Source: Desulfobacterales bacterium | Lineage (GTDB): Bacteria; Desulfobacterota; Desulfobacteria; Desulfobacterales; UBA2174_A | DNA length: 9,918 nt | Reading direction: 5' to 3' | Assembly (NCBI GenBank): GCA_025454075.1 | Contig: JALOPD010000218.1 | Coordinates: forward strand, 1 to 9,918 | Shown: positions 1 to 6,193 of the stretch, piece after piece | How the letters are laid out: every line of letters begins with the position of its first letter | Position numbering within the stretch: position 1 is the first letter of the stretch | Notes under the pieces: model-generated | Told to the model about the DNA's origin: nothing | The model's input: the letters and a program-made list of their open reading frames with translations, nothing else | Databases searched by the model: none | Made by a program: the position numbers and the translations under genes

Positions 1-9
1 GCGCGGGGG

Positions 10-885
10 GTGCCGGCCTTGCGGCTCGCCGCTTCGATCCTGGTGCTGCTTGCCTGCGGCGCGTGCTCCTACCTGCGGCCGACGGAGCGGTATGACGCGA
101 GCGCTGCCGCCGTCCGGGACCTGGCGCCCCTGCAGCAGAGGCTTCAAACCGCGGATACCGCCTCGGCCCACGTGCTCCTCACGGAAATCGGCCGGATCAT
201 CTACCCGAAGTTCGAGGCGCCCGTCTGGTACGTGGCCTATCGACCGTTTCAGCCCGCGCTGAAACGGGTCCTGGTGCTGGCCGGCGTCCACGGCGACGCC
301 GCCGCCGGCGTGGACTACCTGGTGGAGTTCGCAGGCAAGCGGGCCGCCTCCGCAGATGCCGCCGGCTACGACATGGACATCATCCCCATCGTCAACCCCT
401 GGGGGTATGTCCACGACTTGCACCTGAACCGGAACGGGGTGGATATCGGGCGGGACTTTGCCGGCTTCGACTCGCATGAAGCCAGGGTCATCCGCCGATT
501 CCTTCGCGAAAAGCGGTATGATCTCGTGATCGATCTGCGGGAGGACCCCGACGCCGACGGCTTCTTCATGTGGCAGTATGGGCTGGCGGATAAAACGGTT
601 TCAGCCGCCATCGTGAACAGCATCCGGGCGGAAGGCTACCCCATCGAAAACGACGCGAGCCTCGTGATGCTGAGGCCTCGAGACGGGGTCGTTGCGGCGC
701 CCATGTGGGGGCTGGCGATCCTGCGCCTCTCCCGCCAACTGACGTTGGCCGGATACGTGCGCCGAAACGTGAGCGATCTTGTGTTTGCCGTGGTGACCCC
801 GTCCCAGCGGCCCCTGGCCGAGCGCGTCGCCATGCAGCGGATTGCCGTCGAGATGCTCTTAAGCGAATATGGACAAACCCGTTGA
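10..885 (+). CDS. Putative lipoprotein, peptidase M14 (zinc carboxypeptidase-like) family, probably catalytically degenerate
   Basis: The N-terminus (residues 1-19) is a short signal peptide with a hydrophobic core and a Cys-rich end, LLACGACS. Cys16 or Cys19 could be the lipidated residue, but neither gives a textbook lipobox. The body follows the M14 layout: VLVLAGVHGD around residues 87-96, NPWGY at 129-133, NRNGVDIGRDF at 140-150 (the family has RxNxxGvDLNRdF) and VIDLRED at 173-179 (the family has DlHE). In M14 enzymes the zinc ligands are the His and Glu of HGxE and a later His. Here His94 is kept, the Glu position is Ala97 and the later His is Arg177. I infer loss or strong change of peptidase activity. 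The start is GTG at 10 with no clear Shine-Dalgarno. The frame is open to the left edge, so the true start may lie upstream, although the signal peptide fits a start at 10. The next gene begins about 14 bp after the stop, suggesting cotranscription. The fold is fairly sure; the function is unknown. Confidence 0.72.
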   Translation: MPALRLAASILVLLACGACSYLRPTERYDASAAAVRDLAPLQQRLQTADTASAHVLLTEIGRIIYPKFEAPVWYVAYRPFQPALKRVLVLAGVHGDAAAGVDYLVEFAGKRAASADAAGYDMDIIPIVNPWGYVHDLHLNRNGVDIGRDFAGFDSHEARVIRRFLREKRYDLVIDLREDPDADGFFMWQYGLADKTVSAAIVNSIRAEGYPIENDASLVMLRPRDGVVAAPMWGLAILRLSRQLTLAGYVRRNVSDLVFAVVTPSQRPLAERVAMQRIAVEMLLSEYGQTR

Positions 886-899
886 ACCGGAGCGTTCAA

Positions 900-1292
900 T
901 TGGAAGAAGCCCTGATAGTGGCGCCTCTCAAACGCGTGCGACTGGCGGTTGATGCAGGCTCGACGGCTACGGACCTGTCTCCGGTCGGCGCCGATGCAAC
1001 ATTCATCTACGGCATCGGGCCCGCCGGCTTGTTGCCGTTCGAGTGCCTCCTGGCCGGCAAGCGGGAAGGCGACACGATCTCCTTCCAGGCGACAAAAACC
1101 GGAGCGCAGGATTTTTTCGGCCACCTGGCGGAGTTGTTCCCTGCACGTTTCGGCGAAAGCGGCGAGGCCTTCTTCCGCACCCGGGTCGTCCGGGTCGAGA
1201 CCCCTGAGCCGCGCGAGGTCGTCAAAGCCATCGCCGAATTGACCGCCCGCGGGCACGGCGGCGGCTGCGATTGCGGCTGCGGCTGCGGATAA
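900..1292 (+). CDS. SlyD/FKBP-like peptidyl-prolyl isomerase-related protein with Cys-rich C-terminal tail
   Basis: This small cytoplasmic protein (130 aa from this start) resembles the FKBP/SlyD family. Residues 11-20 (KRVRLAVDAG) form the first strand. FIYGIGPAGLLPFECLLAGKR (residues 35-55) matches the SlyD pattern of a hydrophobic strand, G-x-G, leucine-rich turn, LExxL-x-GK, and is followed by EGD. Residues 71-90 sit where SlyD carries its flap domain but are much shorter, so the chaperone insert appears reduced. REVVKAIAEL is followed by the tail GGGCDCGCGCG (residues 120-130) with four Cys, recalling the metal-binding tail of SlyD. Likely roles are prolyl isomerisation or metal (for example nickel) handling; activity is not shown. 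The start is uncertain: TTG at 900 has GGAG at 889-892 with 7-nt spacing; GTG at 918 has GGAAGAAG upstream; TTG at 882 overlaps the previous stop. It lies between the M14-like and DUF3124 genes, same strand. Confidence 0.68.
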   Translation: MEEALIVAPLKRVRLAVDAGSTATDLSPVGADATFIYGIGPAGLLPFECLLAGKREGDTISFQATKTGAQDFFGHLAELFPARFGESGEAFFRTRVVRVETPEPREVVKAIAELTARGHGGGCDCGCGCG

Positions 1293-1347
1293 ACCGATGC
1301 CAACGGCTCGTCAGCGCCGGCGCGAGCCCCGACCAAAGGAAGACCCC

Positions 1348-1854
1348 ATGTACGTGCTGCCCCGACGCCCTTCCCGCTTCTTTGTTTGTTTATGCGCCCT
1401 GGCCGGCTTTCAGGCCCTCGCATGGTCTGCAGCCGTCTCGCCGACTGATGCAGGCCCACGCTCATACGGCCAGTCGGTCTACGTGCCCGTTTATTCCCAC
1501 ATCCTTTACGGGAACCGGGCCGCCACCTTCGACCTGGCGGCCACCCTGTCGATCCGCAACACGGACCCGGTTCACTCCATCTCCGTGACGGCGGCGGACT
1601 ACCATGACTCCGGCGGCCGCCTGCTGAAAAAGCACATCGAAAAACCGCTCCTGCTGAAGCCGCTCGCATCGACCGAGGTGTTTGTCCCCGAAAGCGACAC
1701 CAGCGGCGGATTCGGCGCCAGCTTCATCGTGCGCTGGAAATCCGAAAACCCGGTCGTTCCGCCGGTGATCGAATGCCTCATGATCGGCGCCCGCTCCGGC
1801 CAGGGCATCTCCATCGTCAGCCCGGGCCGGGTGATCTCGGAAAGCGCGAAATAG
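1348..1854 (+). CDS. DUF3124 domain-containing exported protein
   Basis: This 168-aa protein belongs to the DUF3124 family of unknown function. The family pattern is clear: YVPVYSHI (residues 45-52), FDLAATLSIRNTD (61-73), ADYHDSGGRLLKK (83-95), KPLLLKPLASTEVFV (99-113), DTSGGFGASFIVRW (117-130) and IECLMIGARSGQGISIVS (141-158). The N-terminus has basic residues followed by a hydrophobic stretch (residues 11-29) ending near SAA, consistent with a Sec signal peptide, so the protein probably acts in the periplasm or at the envelope. ATG at 1348 is preferred over the in-frame ATG at 1297. It has AAGGA at 1336-1340 with good spacing and puts the signal peptide at the very N-terminus; the upstream residues are low-complexity and Arg-rich. 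It ends in TAG, and the reading frame continues directly into a PanB-like remnant, which is odd. It is probably the last gene of the preceding three-gene run. Confidence 0.85.
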   Translation: MYVLPRRPSRFFVCLCALAGFQALAWSAAVSPTDAGPRSYGQSVYVPVYSHILYGNRAATFDLAATLSIRNTDPVHSISVTAADYHDSGGRLLKKHIEKPLLLKPLASTEVFVPESDTSGGFGASFIVRWKSENPVVPPVIECLMIGARSGQGISIVSPGRVISESAK

Positions 1855-1995
1855 AAGGTATTCGAAGCCTACATCAAGGACGTTCGCACGGGCGCTTTCC
1901 CGGCCGCGGAACACACTTACAGCATGATCGAAGGCGAGTTGGAAAAACTGGCAGCCCTGCACAAGAAGCAGACCAAAAAATCCAAAAAGGGATGA
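1855..1995 (+). pseudogene. panB: panB C-terminal remnant (3-methyl-2-oxobutanoate hydroxymethyltransferase)
   Basis: The 46 codons after the DUF3124 stop read KVFEAYIKDVRTGAFPAAEH (first 20 residues), then TYSMIEGELEKLAAL and a Lys-rich tail ending at TGA. The pattern AY-x-x-DV-x-x-G-x-FP-x-x-EH is the recognisable C-terminal end of ketopantoate hydroxymethyltransferase, the first enzyme of pantothenate synthesis, normally about 260-280 aa. Everything upstream (TIM-barrel, metal-binding and catalytic residues) is missing and replaced by the end of the DUF3124 gene. There is no start codon or ribosome binding site of its own. It is in the same frame as DUF3124 across the TAG. I read it as a non-functional fragment left by a deletion or rearrangement. 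Confidence 0.72.
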
Positions 1996-2171
1996 CACGG
2001 CGCCTCATGAGAAATAGCACCTTCACGCTCAAATACGGCAAGGGCGCCGTCACGTTTGAAATCCCGGAGAAGCAGGTGCTCCACGAAAAGATTGGGTTTA
2101 TTGCAGGAGAAATCCTTGAGGTAAGCCTTTTCTGTTTCCACGACTGCTCGGACCTTGTTCGGCTGGCCTAA
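1992..2171 (+). pseudogene. Truncated N-terminus of a LarA/DUF2088-type (lactate racemase-like) gene
   Basis: ATG at 1992 overlaps the PanB stop as ATGA, with a second in-frame ATG at 2007. From 2007 it reads MRNSTFTLKYGKGAVTFEIP (first 20 residues) and then EKQVLHE. The LKYGKG-x-x-x-F-x-(I/L)PE-x-x-(V/L)L pattern is what the N-terminal domain of nickel-dependent lactate racemase (LarA) family proteins shows. Similarity stops near 2075-2080; the remaining codons up to TAA at 2169-2171 look unrelated. A full protein would be over 400 aa, so only about 5% remains. The ATGA overlap suggests panB and this gene were once an operon and that this junction survived when both outer parts were lost. 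The assignment rests on about 25 residues, so it is moderate. Confidence 0.5.
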
Positions 2172-2212
2172 ATGACGAACCTGTTTGACGATTTCCCCTT
2201 CAACTGGGATTT
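2085..2212. other. Unassigned segment between the larA-like remnant and the U32 gene
   Basis: This stretch lies between the end of recognisable LarA similarity and the U32 stop codon. Read on the - strand just past the U32 stop, another frame is open and somewhat protein-like (for example KIPVEGEIVKQVRHLGQPNK), but it has no start, runs into antisense of the larA remnant, and I recognise no family. No hairpin followed by a T-run was seen as a terminator for the U32 gene. It may be another fragment brought in by the rearrangement. Confidence 0.3.
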
Positions 2213-4192
2213 TTACACCAACTCCCCCTCCCAGTTCCACAATCCCGGCCGGTCCTTGAGCTGGACCGACTTCGGCACAGGCTCCATCAGGTGGGCGAAG
2301 AGAACGTAGCCCGCCCGGCGCAGGTTTTCCACCTGATCCCGCAACTCCAGCCGCCAGTTGGGAAAGACCCAGTAAAGAGAGCCGTAGCGCGTCGTCCATG
2401 CCTCCTCGCCTTTGGGGCTGCGGAACGGGGCGTCGATGTGGAGATCGGCCGCGGCCGCACGCGCGACGCACAGCGGCCAGTTCCCGCCGACCACAACGCC
2501 GAGCGGCAACGGGCTGCACCGGGGAAGTTTGAGGAAGTCCTCGGCCGCAAGCTCCGGGCTGACGATGGCGCCGCTGAAACCCAGGGAGGCGGCTGTTTCC
2601 AGGGCAAGCGGGTTGGCCAGGTTGCAGAACGGCCCCGCCCACAACCTTGCCTTCGATCCGCCCGCATCAAACAGCGAAACCTGCCAGGGGTCGTTCAGCA
2701 CGAAGGTCCGGCCTCCCCGGGAGCACGCCTGCCGGATCAATTCCCGGATCGGCGCTTCGTCGTCCGGGAAGATCGTCGGCGAAAGCCACCACCACGCCTG
2801 CCGCACTGATTTTTCAGGGGCATTCTCCAGGTTTTCCGGGCTGAGCCAAAGCCCGATCCGGCCGTGACCGAGCTGCCGCGGGGGACGCCGGTAGACCTTG
2901 AGCTCGCTCGACTTGAGCAGGGTCCGCATCGCCGCCGGCAGTTTGGCACGAAAGGAAGAGAGGGGAAACGGTCCCGTCGCCGCCGGCAATTCGGCCTCCA
3001 GCGCCTTGATGCGCTCCTCCAGGGCTTTTTCGCGCCGGTCGATCAGGAAAACCGGCGTGCCTTTAGGAACGCCGCCCGCCGCCGGCGGCAGCGAGTACCG
3101 ACCGCCCTTCGGGAGCGACCGGCCGACGCGCTCGATGCGGTGCCCGGGCGCATCTTCATAACCGACGCGCAGCAGGTCGCCGGGCAGAAGCTCCACCTGC
3201 GGGTTGAAAAAAAGCTGCCGGGCGGCGCCCTTGACGCGGCCGAGAAGGAGTCCCGACCCGGTCTGCTCGCCGGCGTTCACCGGGTTCTGCGGCCGTTGGG
3301 GGAGGAAGTAATAGTGGGTGCCGGGGCGCCCCAGCGCGCGGGAGAGGAAATGCAGGGCGTCTTTTTTGGCCTGCGGGTCGCCGCCGTGGTCCCGCAGCAG
3401 CCGGTAGCCCGTGACGACGTAATACACGTAGTGCGGCCCCTTTTTCCGCCCCTCGATCTTCCACGCCCGGATTTGGGGGATGCCCATCAGCACCTTGACG
3501 AGCACGTCGATGCTCAGGTCCAGGCAGGAGAAAAACCGGCGGCCCTCGCGGCCCTGGGCGTAGACCCTCCGGCAGGGCTGGACGCAGCGCCCGCGCAGCC
3601 CGCTTTTCCCCCCCAGGAAACTGCTCCAGTAGCAGCGGCCGGAAACCCCGTAGCAGAGCGCGCCGTGCGGCGGGCAGGCGGCCGCCGCGGCCTTGATCTC
3701 GTCCACCGTGAGCTCGCGCGGCAGGACGAGGCTGTCGATCGGCAGCTTCTCCTGGACCAGGCGCAGCGCCGCCGGGTAGCCCATATTGGACAGGGTCGAC
3801 CAGTGCACCTCGCCCGCAAATCCGGTCTGGCGCACGAGCTGCGCCAGGGCGAGGTCCTGCACGATCACGGCGTCGGGGTGCACGTGCCGGTTCAGCTGGT
3901 CGAGCATACGGCCGGCGGCGTCCAGCTCGCCGGGCGTGACGAGGGTGTTCAGCGTCACGTACACCCGCGTGCCCTTGGCGTGCGCGAGCTCCACCAGCGC
4001 CCGCAGTTCCTCAATGGTGAAGTTCTTGGCCTCCATGCGCGCCGTGAACTGCTTCAAGCCGCAATACACGGCCTCCGCCCCGGCCGCCAGGGCGGCCAGA
4101 AAGGAGGGCTTGCTGCCGGCGGGTGCCAGTATGGCCGGCCGCGGCAGATCCGCGCCTTCATTGGCAATTGATTGAGTGGGAACCTGATCCAT
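2213..4192 (-). CDS. Peptidase U32 family protein, two-part (probable RNA-hydroxylation or related Fe-S enzyme)
   Basis: The 659-aa protein opens with PAILAPAGSKPSFLAALAAG followed by AEAVYCGLKQFTARMEAKNF, the standard U32 N-terminus. The Cys motif is HGALCYGVSGRCYWSS then GLRGRCVQPCRRVY, giving Cys180, Cys187, Cys203 and Cys207. Related proteins use such cysteines for an iron-sulfur cluster and act in 23S rRNA C2501 hydroxylation (RlhA), tRNA U34 hydroxylation (TrhP) or oxygen-independent ubiquinone hydroxylation (UbiU/UbiV). The Glu and Phe usually just before HGALC are Ala and Pro here. A middle region with a short helical, charged stretch (REKALEERIKALEAELPA) is followed by a second TIM-barrel-like part ending WNWEGELV. 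ATG at 4192 is chosen because family similarity begins about 20 residues later and the 46 extra codons up to 4330 fall in the AT-rich intergenic region. No strong Shine-Dalgarno is visible. It is divergent from sat-cysC. Family assignment is firm, exact substrate unknown. Confidence 0.88.
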   Translation of the reverse strand: MDQVPTQSIANEGADLPRPAILAPAGSKPSFLAALAAGAEAVYCGLKQFTARMEAKNFTIEELRALVELAHAKGTRVYVTLNTLVTPGELDAAGRMLDQLNRHVHPDAVIVQDLALAQLVRQTGFAGEVHWSTLSNMGYPAALRLVQEKLPIDSLVLPRELTVDEIKAAAAACPPHGALCYGVSGRCYWSSFLGGKSGLRGRCVQPCRRVYAQGREGRRFFSCLDLSIDVLVKVLMGIPQIRAWKIEGRKKGPHYVYYVVTGYRLLRDHGGDPQAKKDALHFLSRALGRPGTHYYFLPQRPQNPVNAGEQTGSGLLLGRVKGAARQLFFNPQVELLPGDLLRVGYEDAPGHRIERVGRSLPKGGRYSLPPAAGGVPKGTPVFLIDRREKALEERIKALEAELPAATGPFPLSSFRAKLPAAMRTLLKSSELKVYRRPPRQLGHGRIGLWLSPENLENAPEKSVRQAWWWLSPTIFPDDEAPIRELIRQACSRGGRTFVLNDPWQVSLFDAGGSKARLWAGPFCNLANPLALETAASLGFSGAIVSPELAAEDFLKLPRCSPLPLGVVVGGNWPLCVARAAAADLHIDAPFRSPKGEEAWTTRYGSLYWVFPNWRLELRDQVENLRRAGYVLFAHLMEPVPKSVQLKDRPGLWNWEGELV

Positions 4193-4336
4193 ATTGCGCT
4201 GGAATTTACCATAGCCTATGCGGAATTGCCACAGCCGGGCTCCTGTATGCCCTAACACTATGTATTTCACAGTTGTAATTTGATATAGGTATGCGAAGTT
4301 ATTACCGCCATTACGATTGGAGAGGTCCACATCGAC
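4193..4336. promoter_or_regulatory. Divergent intergenic region between the U32 gene and sat-cysC
   Basis: These 144 bp are clearly more AT-rich than the flanking genes, especially 4250-4315, and must hold the promoters for both divergent genes. I could not pick a convincing -35/-10 pair or a sigma-54 -24/-12 element in either direction. For sat-cysC the ribosome binding site GGAGAGG lies at 4319-4325, 11 nt before ATG 4337. Confidence 0.4.
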
Positions 4337-6055
4337 ATGACAGCAACCCGAAGTTCAGCCAAAGGTGCGTCTTCCGGGCTGGTCAACCTCGTGGTTGATG
4401 AAGACCGCGCCGCCCTTCTGAAAAGCATCGCCGCCAGCCTGCCGGACATCACCTTGAACGAGCGCCACCTCTGCGACCTCGAGCTTCTGGCAACCGGGGC
4501 TTTTTCCCCGCTTCCGGGGTTCATGACCCGCGCCGACTACGAGCCGGTCCTGGACCGCATGCGGCTTAAAAACGGGGTGTTGTGGCCTATCCCGATCTGC
4601 CTGGACATTCGCGAAGTCAAGGCCCGCAGCCTGGAAGCCGGGCAGTCGGTGGCCCTGCGGGACGGCGAGGGGTTCCTGCTGGCGGTGATGCACGTCGAGG
4701 ACATCTGGCCGGTGGACCGCGACAAGGAGGCCTCCCAGATCTACGGGACCCTCGACCCCTCCCACCCCGGCGCGGATTACCTCCTCAACCGGACCGGCGA
4801 CTTCTACATCGGCGGCAAACTCGAGGTGGTGAGCCTGCCGCTGCATTTCGACTTCAAAAAGATCCGGCTTTCGCCGACCGAGATCGGCGCGGCCTCCCGC
4901 AAGCTGAATTGGAAACGCATGGTGGGGTTCATCACGGAAAACCCCATCCACCGGCCGCAATTCGAGATGACCGTCCAGGCCATGCGCCAGGCCAGGGCCA
5001 ATCTGCTGATCCTGCCGGTTGCCGGAATGACCAAGCCGGGCGACTTCGATCACTACACGCGGGTGCGCTGCTACCGCCAGGTGGTCCAGCACTACCCGCC
5101 GGACTCCTACCTTCTGAACCTGCTGCCCCTGTCGATGCGCATGTCCGGGCCGCGGGAGGCGCTGCTGCACGCCATCGTGTGCCGCAACTACGGCTGCACC
5201 CACTTCATCGCCGGCCGCGACCACGCGGGCCCCGGCTGCGACCCCAGCGGCAAACCCTACTACGGCAGCGACGACGCCTGCCGCTTCGTCGAAGAGTACG
5301 GCGCGGAAATCGGCATCGAGGTCATCCCCTTCCCGGAGATGGTCTACCTGCCCTTCGAAGACGAGTACCGCCGCGCCGACCAGGTGCCGGCGGGAACCCA
5401 GAGCATCCGGCTCTCCGGCACCGACATCCGCCGGCGCATCCGCGAGGGCCGCCGCATCCCGGAGTGGGCGACCTTCCCCGAGGTGATCGAGGAGCTCCAG
5501 AAGGCCTACCCCCCGCCCGACCGCCAGGGGTTCACGATCTTCATGACGGGCCTGTCGGGCGCCGGCAAGTCCACTATCGCCAAGATCCTCTACTCGAAGT
5601 TCCTGGAGCGCGGCGACCGGCCGGTGACGCTGCTCGACGGCGACATCGTGCGGCACAACCTGTCGAGCGAACTCACCTTCTCCAAGGAGCACCGCGACAT
5701 CAACGTGAAGCGCATCGGGTTTGTGGCCTCGGAGATCACCAAGAACCGCGGCATCGCGATCTGCGCGCCGATCGCCCCCTACGCCAAGACCCGTACTGAG
5801 ATCCGCCGCACGATCGAGGCTTACGGCGGGTTCATCGAGATGTTCGTGGCAACGCCCCTGGAGGTGTGCGAGCAGCGCGACCGCAAGGGCATGTACGCCA
5901 AGGCGCGGGCCGGCCTGATCAAGGGCTACACCGGCATCGACGACCCCTACGAAGCCCCCGAGTCCCCCGAAGTGCGGATCGACACCACCGGCATCACCCC
6001 GGACGAGGCCGCCCAGGAGGTCCTGCTGTACTTGGGGCAGAAGGGTTTTATATGA
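4337..6055 (+). CDS. Bifunctional sulfate adenylyltransferase / adenylylsulfate kinase (Sat-CysC fusion) with altered Sat motif
   Basis: The 572-aa protein joins ATP sulfurylase (about residues 15-395) to APS kinase (about 398-572), which would convert sulfate and ATP to APS and then PAPS. Sat features are TGAFSPLPGFM, RLKNGVLWPIPI, GPREALLHAIVCRNYG and GRDHAGPG (residues 293-300). The Sat signature normally reads QTRNPxHRAH but here is ITENPIHRPQ (residues 199-208). The sulfate-binding Gln and Arg are Ile199 and Glu201, and the second His is Gln208; His205 is kept. This raises doubt about normal sulfurylase activity. The kinase half is canonical: P-loop GLSGAGKST (405-413), LLDGD (432-436), FSKEHRDINVKRIGF, CAPIAPY, and KGMYAKARAGLIKGYTGIDD with PYEAPESPE. 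The start ATG has GGAGAGG upstream. galE follows after 138 bp of repeats. PAPS in bacteria feeds sulfation of surface molecules or assimilation; which applies here is unknown. Fusion identity is secure, Sat activity is not. Confidence 0.93.
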   Translation: MTATRSSAKGASSGLVNLVVDEDRAALLKSIAASLPDITLNERHLCDLELLATGAFSPLPGFMTRADYEPVLDRMRLKNGVLWPIPICLDIREVKARSLEAGQSVALRDGEGFLLAVMHVEDIWPVDRDKEASQIYGTLDPSHPGADYLLNRTGDFYIGGKLEVVSLPLHFDFKKIRLSPTEIGAASRKLNWKRMVGFITENPIHRPQFEMTVQAMRQARANLLILPVAGMTKPGDFDHYTRVRCYRQVVQHYPPDSYLLNLLPLSMRMSGPREALLHAIVCRNYGCTHFIAGRDHAGPGCDPSGKPYYGSDDACRFVEEYGAEIGIEVIPFPEMVYLPFEDEYRRADQVPAGTQSIRLSGTDIRRRIREGRRIPEWATFPEVIEELQKAYPPPDRQGFTIFMTGLSGAGKSTIAKILYSKFLERGDRPVTLLDGDIVRHNLSSELTFSKEHRDINVKRIGFVASEITKNRGIAICAPIAPYAKTRTEIRRTIEAYGGFIEMFVATPLEVCEQRDRKGMYAKARAGLIKGYTGIDDPYEAPESPEVRIDTTGITPDEAAQEVLLYLGQKGFI

Positions 6056-6091
6056 AGTGCCTAAAGTTGGGAGTGCCTAAAGTGCCTAAAA
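6056..6091 (+). repeat. AGTGCCTAA repeat array, left arm, just after sat-cysC
   Basis: Three copies of GTGCCTA occur at 6057, 6073 and 6082, the last two 9 bp apart, beginning directly after the sat-cysC stop. They are the reverse complement of the TAGGCAC units found before galE and before the regulator gene. Positions 6072-6095 pair with 6147-6170. Confidence 0.8.
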
Positions 6092-6170
6092 TTAAAGGTG
6101 GTTTAGAATTAGACCGATATAAACATAATGAGGGATTCAGCCGTTGTTAACTTTAGGCACTATAGGCACT
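6072..6170 (+). repeat. Long imperfect inverted repeat (24-bp stem, 51-nt loop) between sat-cysC and galE
   Basis: Arm 6072-6095 and arm 6147-6170 are complementary at 22 of 24 positions, by direct comparison. Both arms are built from the 9-bp TTTAGGCAC unit. The loop (6096-6146) is AT-rich and holds a candidate promoter. There is no T-run after the right arm, so it is not a typical intrinsic terminator; it could stabilise mRNA ends, form a cruciform, or bind a protein. Confidence 0.75.
6102..6129 (+). promoter_or_regulatory. Candidate sigma-70-type promoter for galE
   Basis: TTTAGA at 6102-6107 (4 of 6 to TTGACA) and CATAAT at 6124-6129 (5 of 6 to TATAAT) are separated by 16 bp inside the loop of the inverted repeat. 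Transcripts starting near 6136 would carry the right repeat arm as the galE leader. Sequence resemblance only. Confidence 0.3.
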
Positions 6171-6188
6171 TTAGCTCACTTTAGGCAC
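6147..6188 (+). repeat. TTTAGGCAC repeat array, right arm, abutting the galE start
   Basis: TAGGCAC occurs at 6154, 6163 and 6182, with a variant unit TTTAGCTCAC between them, giving a period of 9-10 bp. The array ends 5 nt before the galE ATG. The AGG at 6183-6185 is the only Shine-Dalgarno-like sequence there (8-nt spacing), so the repeat may supply the ribosome binding site. The same two 21-nt blocks recur at 7319-7349 in the opposite order. Confidence 0.8.
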
Positions 6189-6193
6189 ATTTC

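Noticed and set aside
705..899. Upstream ATG start (705) for the SlyD-like gene
   Set aside because: It would overlap the M14-like gene by about 180 bp, and the added residues are Arg/Pro-rich shadow translation with no FKBP similarity.
1917..2642. 241-aa - strand frame from the U32 gene into the scar
   Set aside because: Most of it is a shadow frame of the U32 gene; only the short part past the U32 stop is notable and is listed separately.
2864..4171. 435-aa open frame antisense to the U32 gene
   Set aside because: It is composed of Arg/Gly/Ala/Val/His-rich shadow sequence opposite a clear U32 gene; long antisense frames are common at this GC content.
4193..4330. N-terminal extension of the U32 gene to an ATG at 4330
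   Set aside because: The 46 added residues fall in the AT-rich intergenic region and are not part of the U32 family.
4355..5692. 445-aa open frame antisense to sat-cysC
   Set aside because: It mirrors conserved Sat and APS kinase codons and shows no domain of its own.
6055..6170. Long stem after sat-cysC as an intrinsic terminator
   Set aside because: The loop is 51 nt and no T-run follows the right arm.
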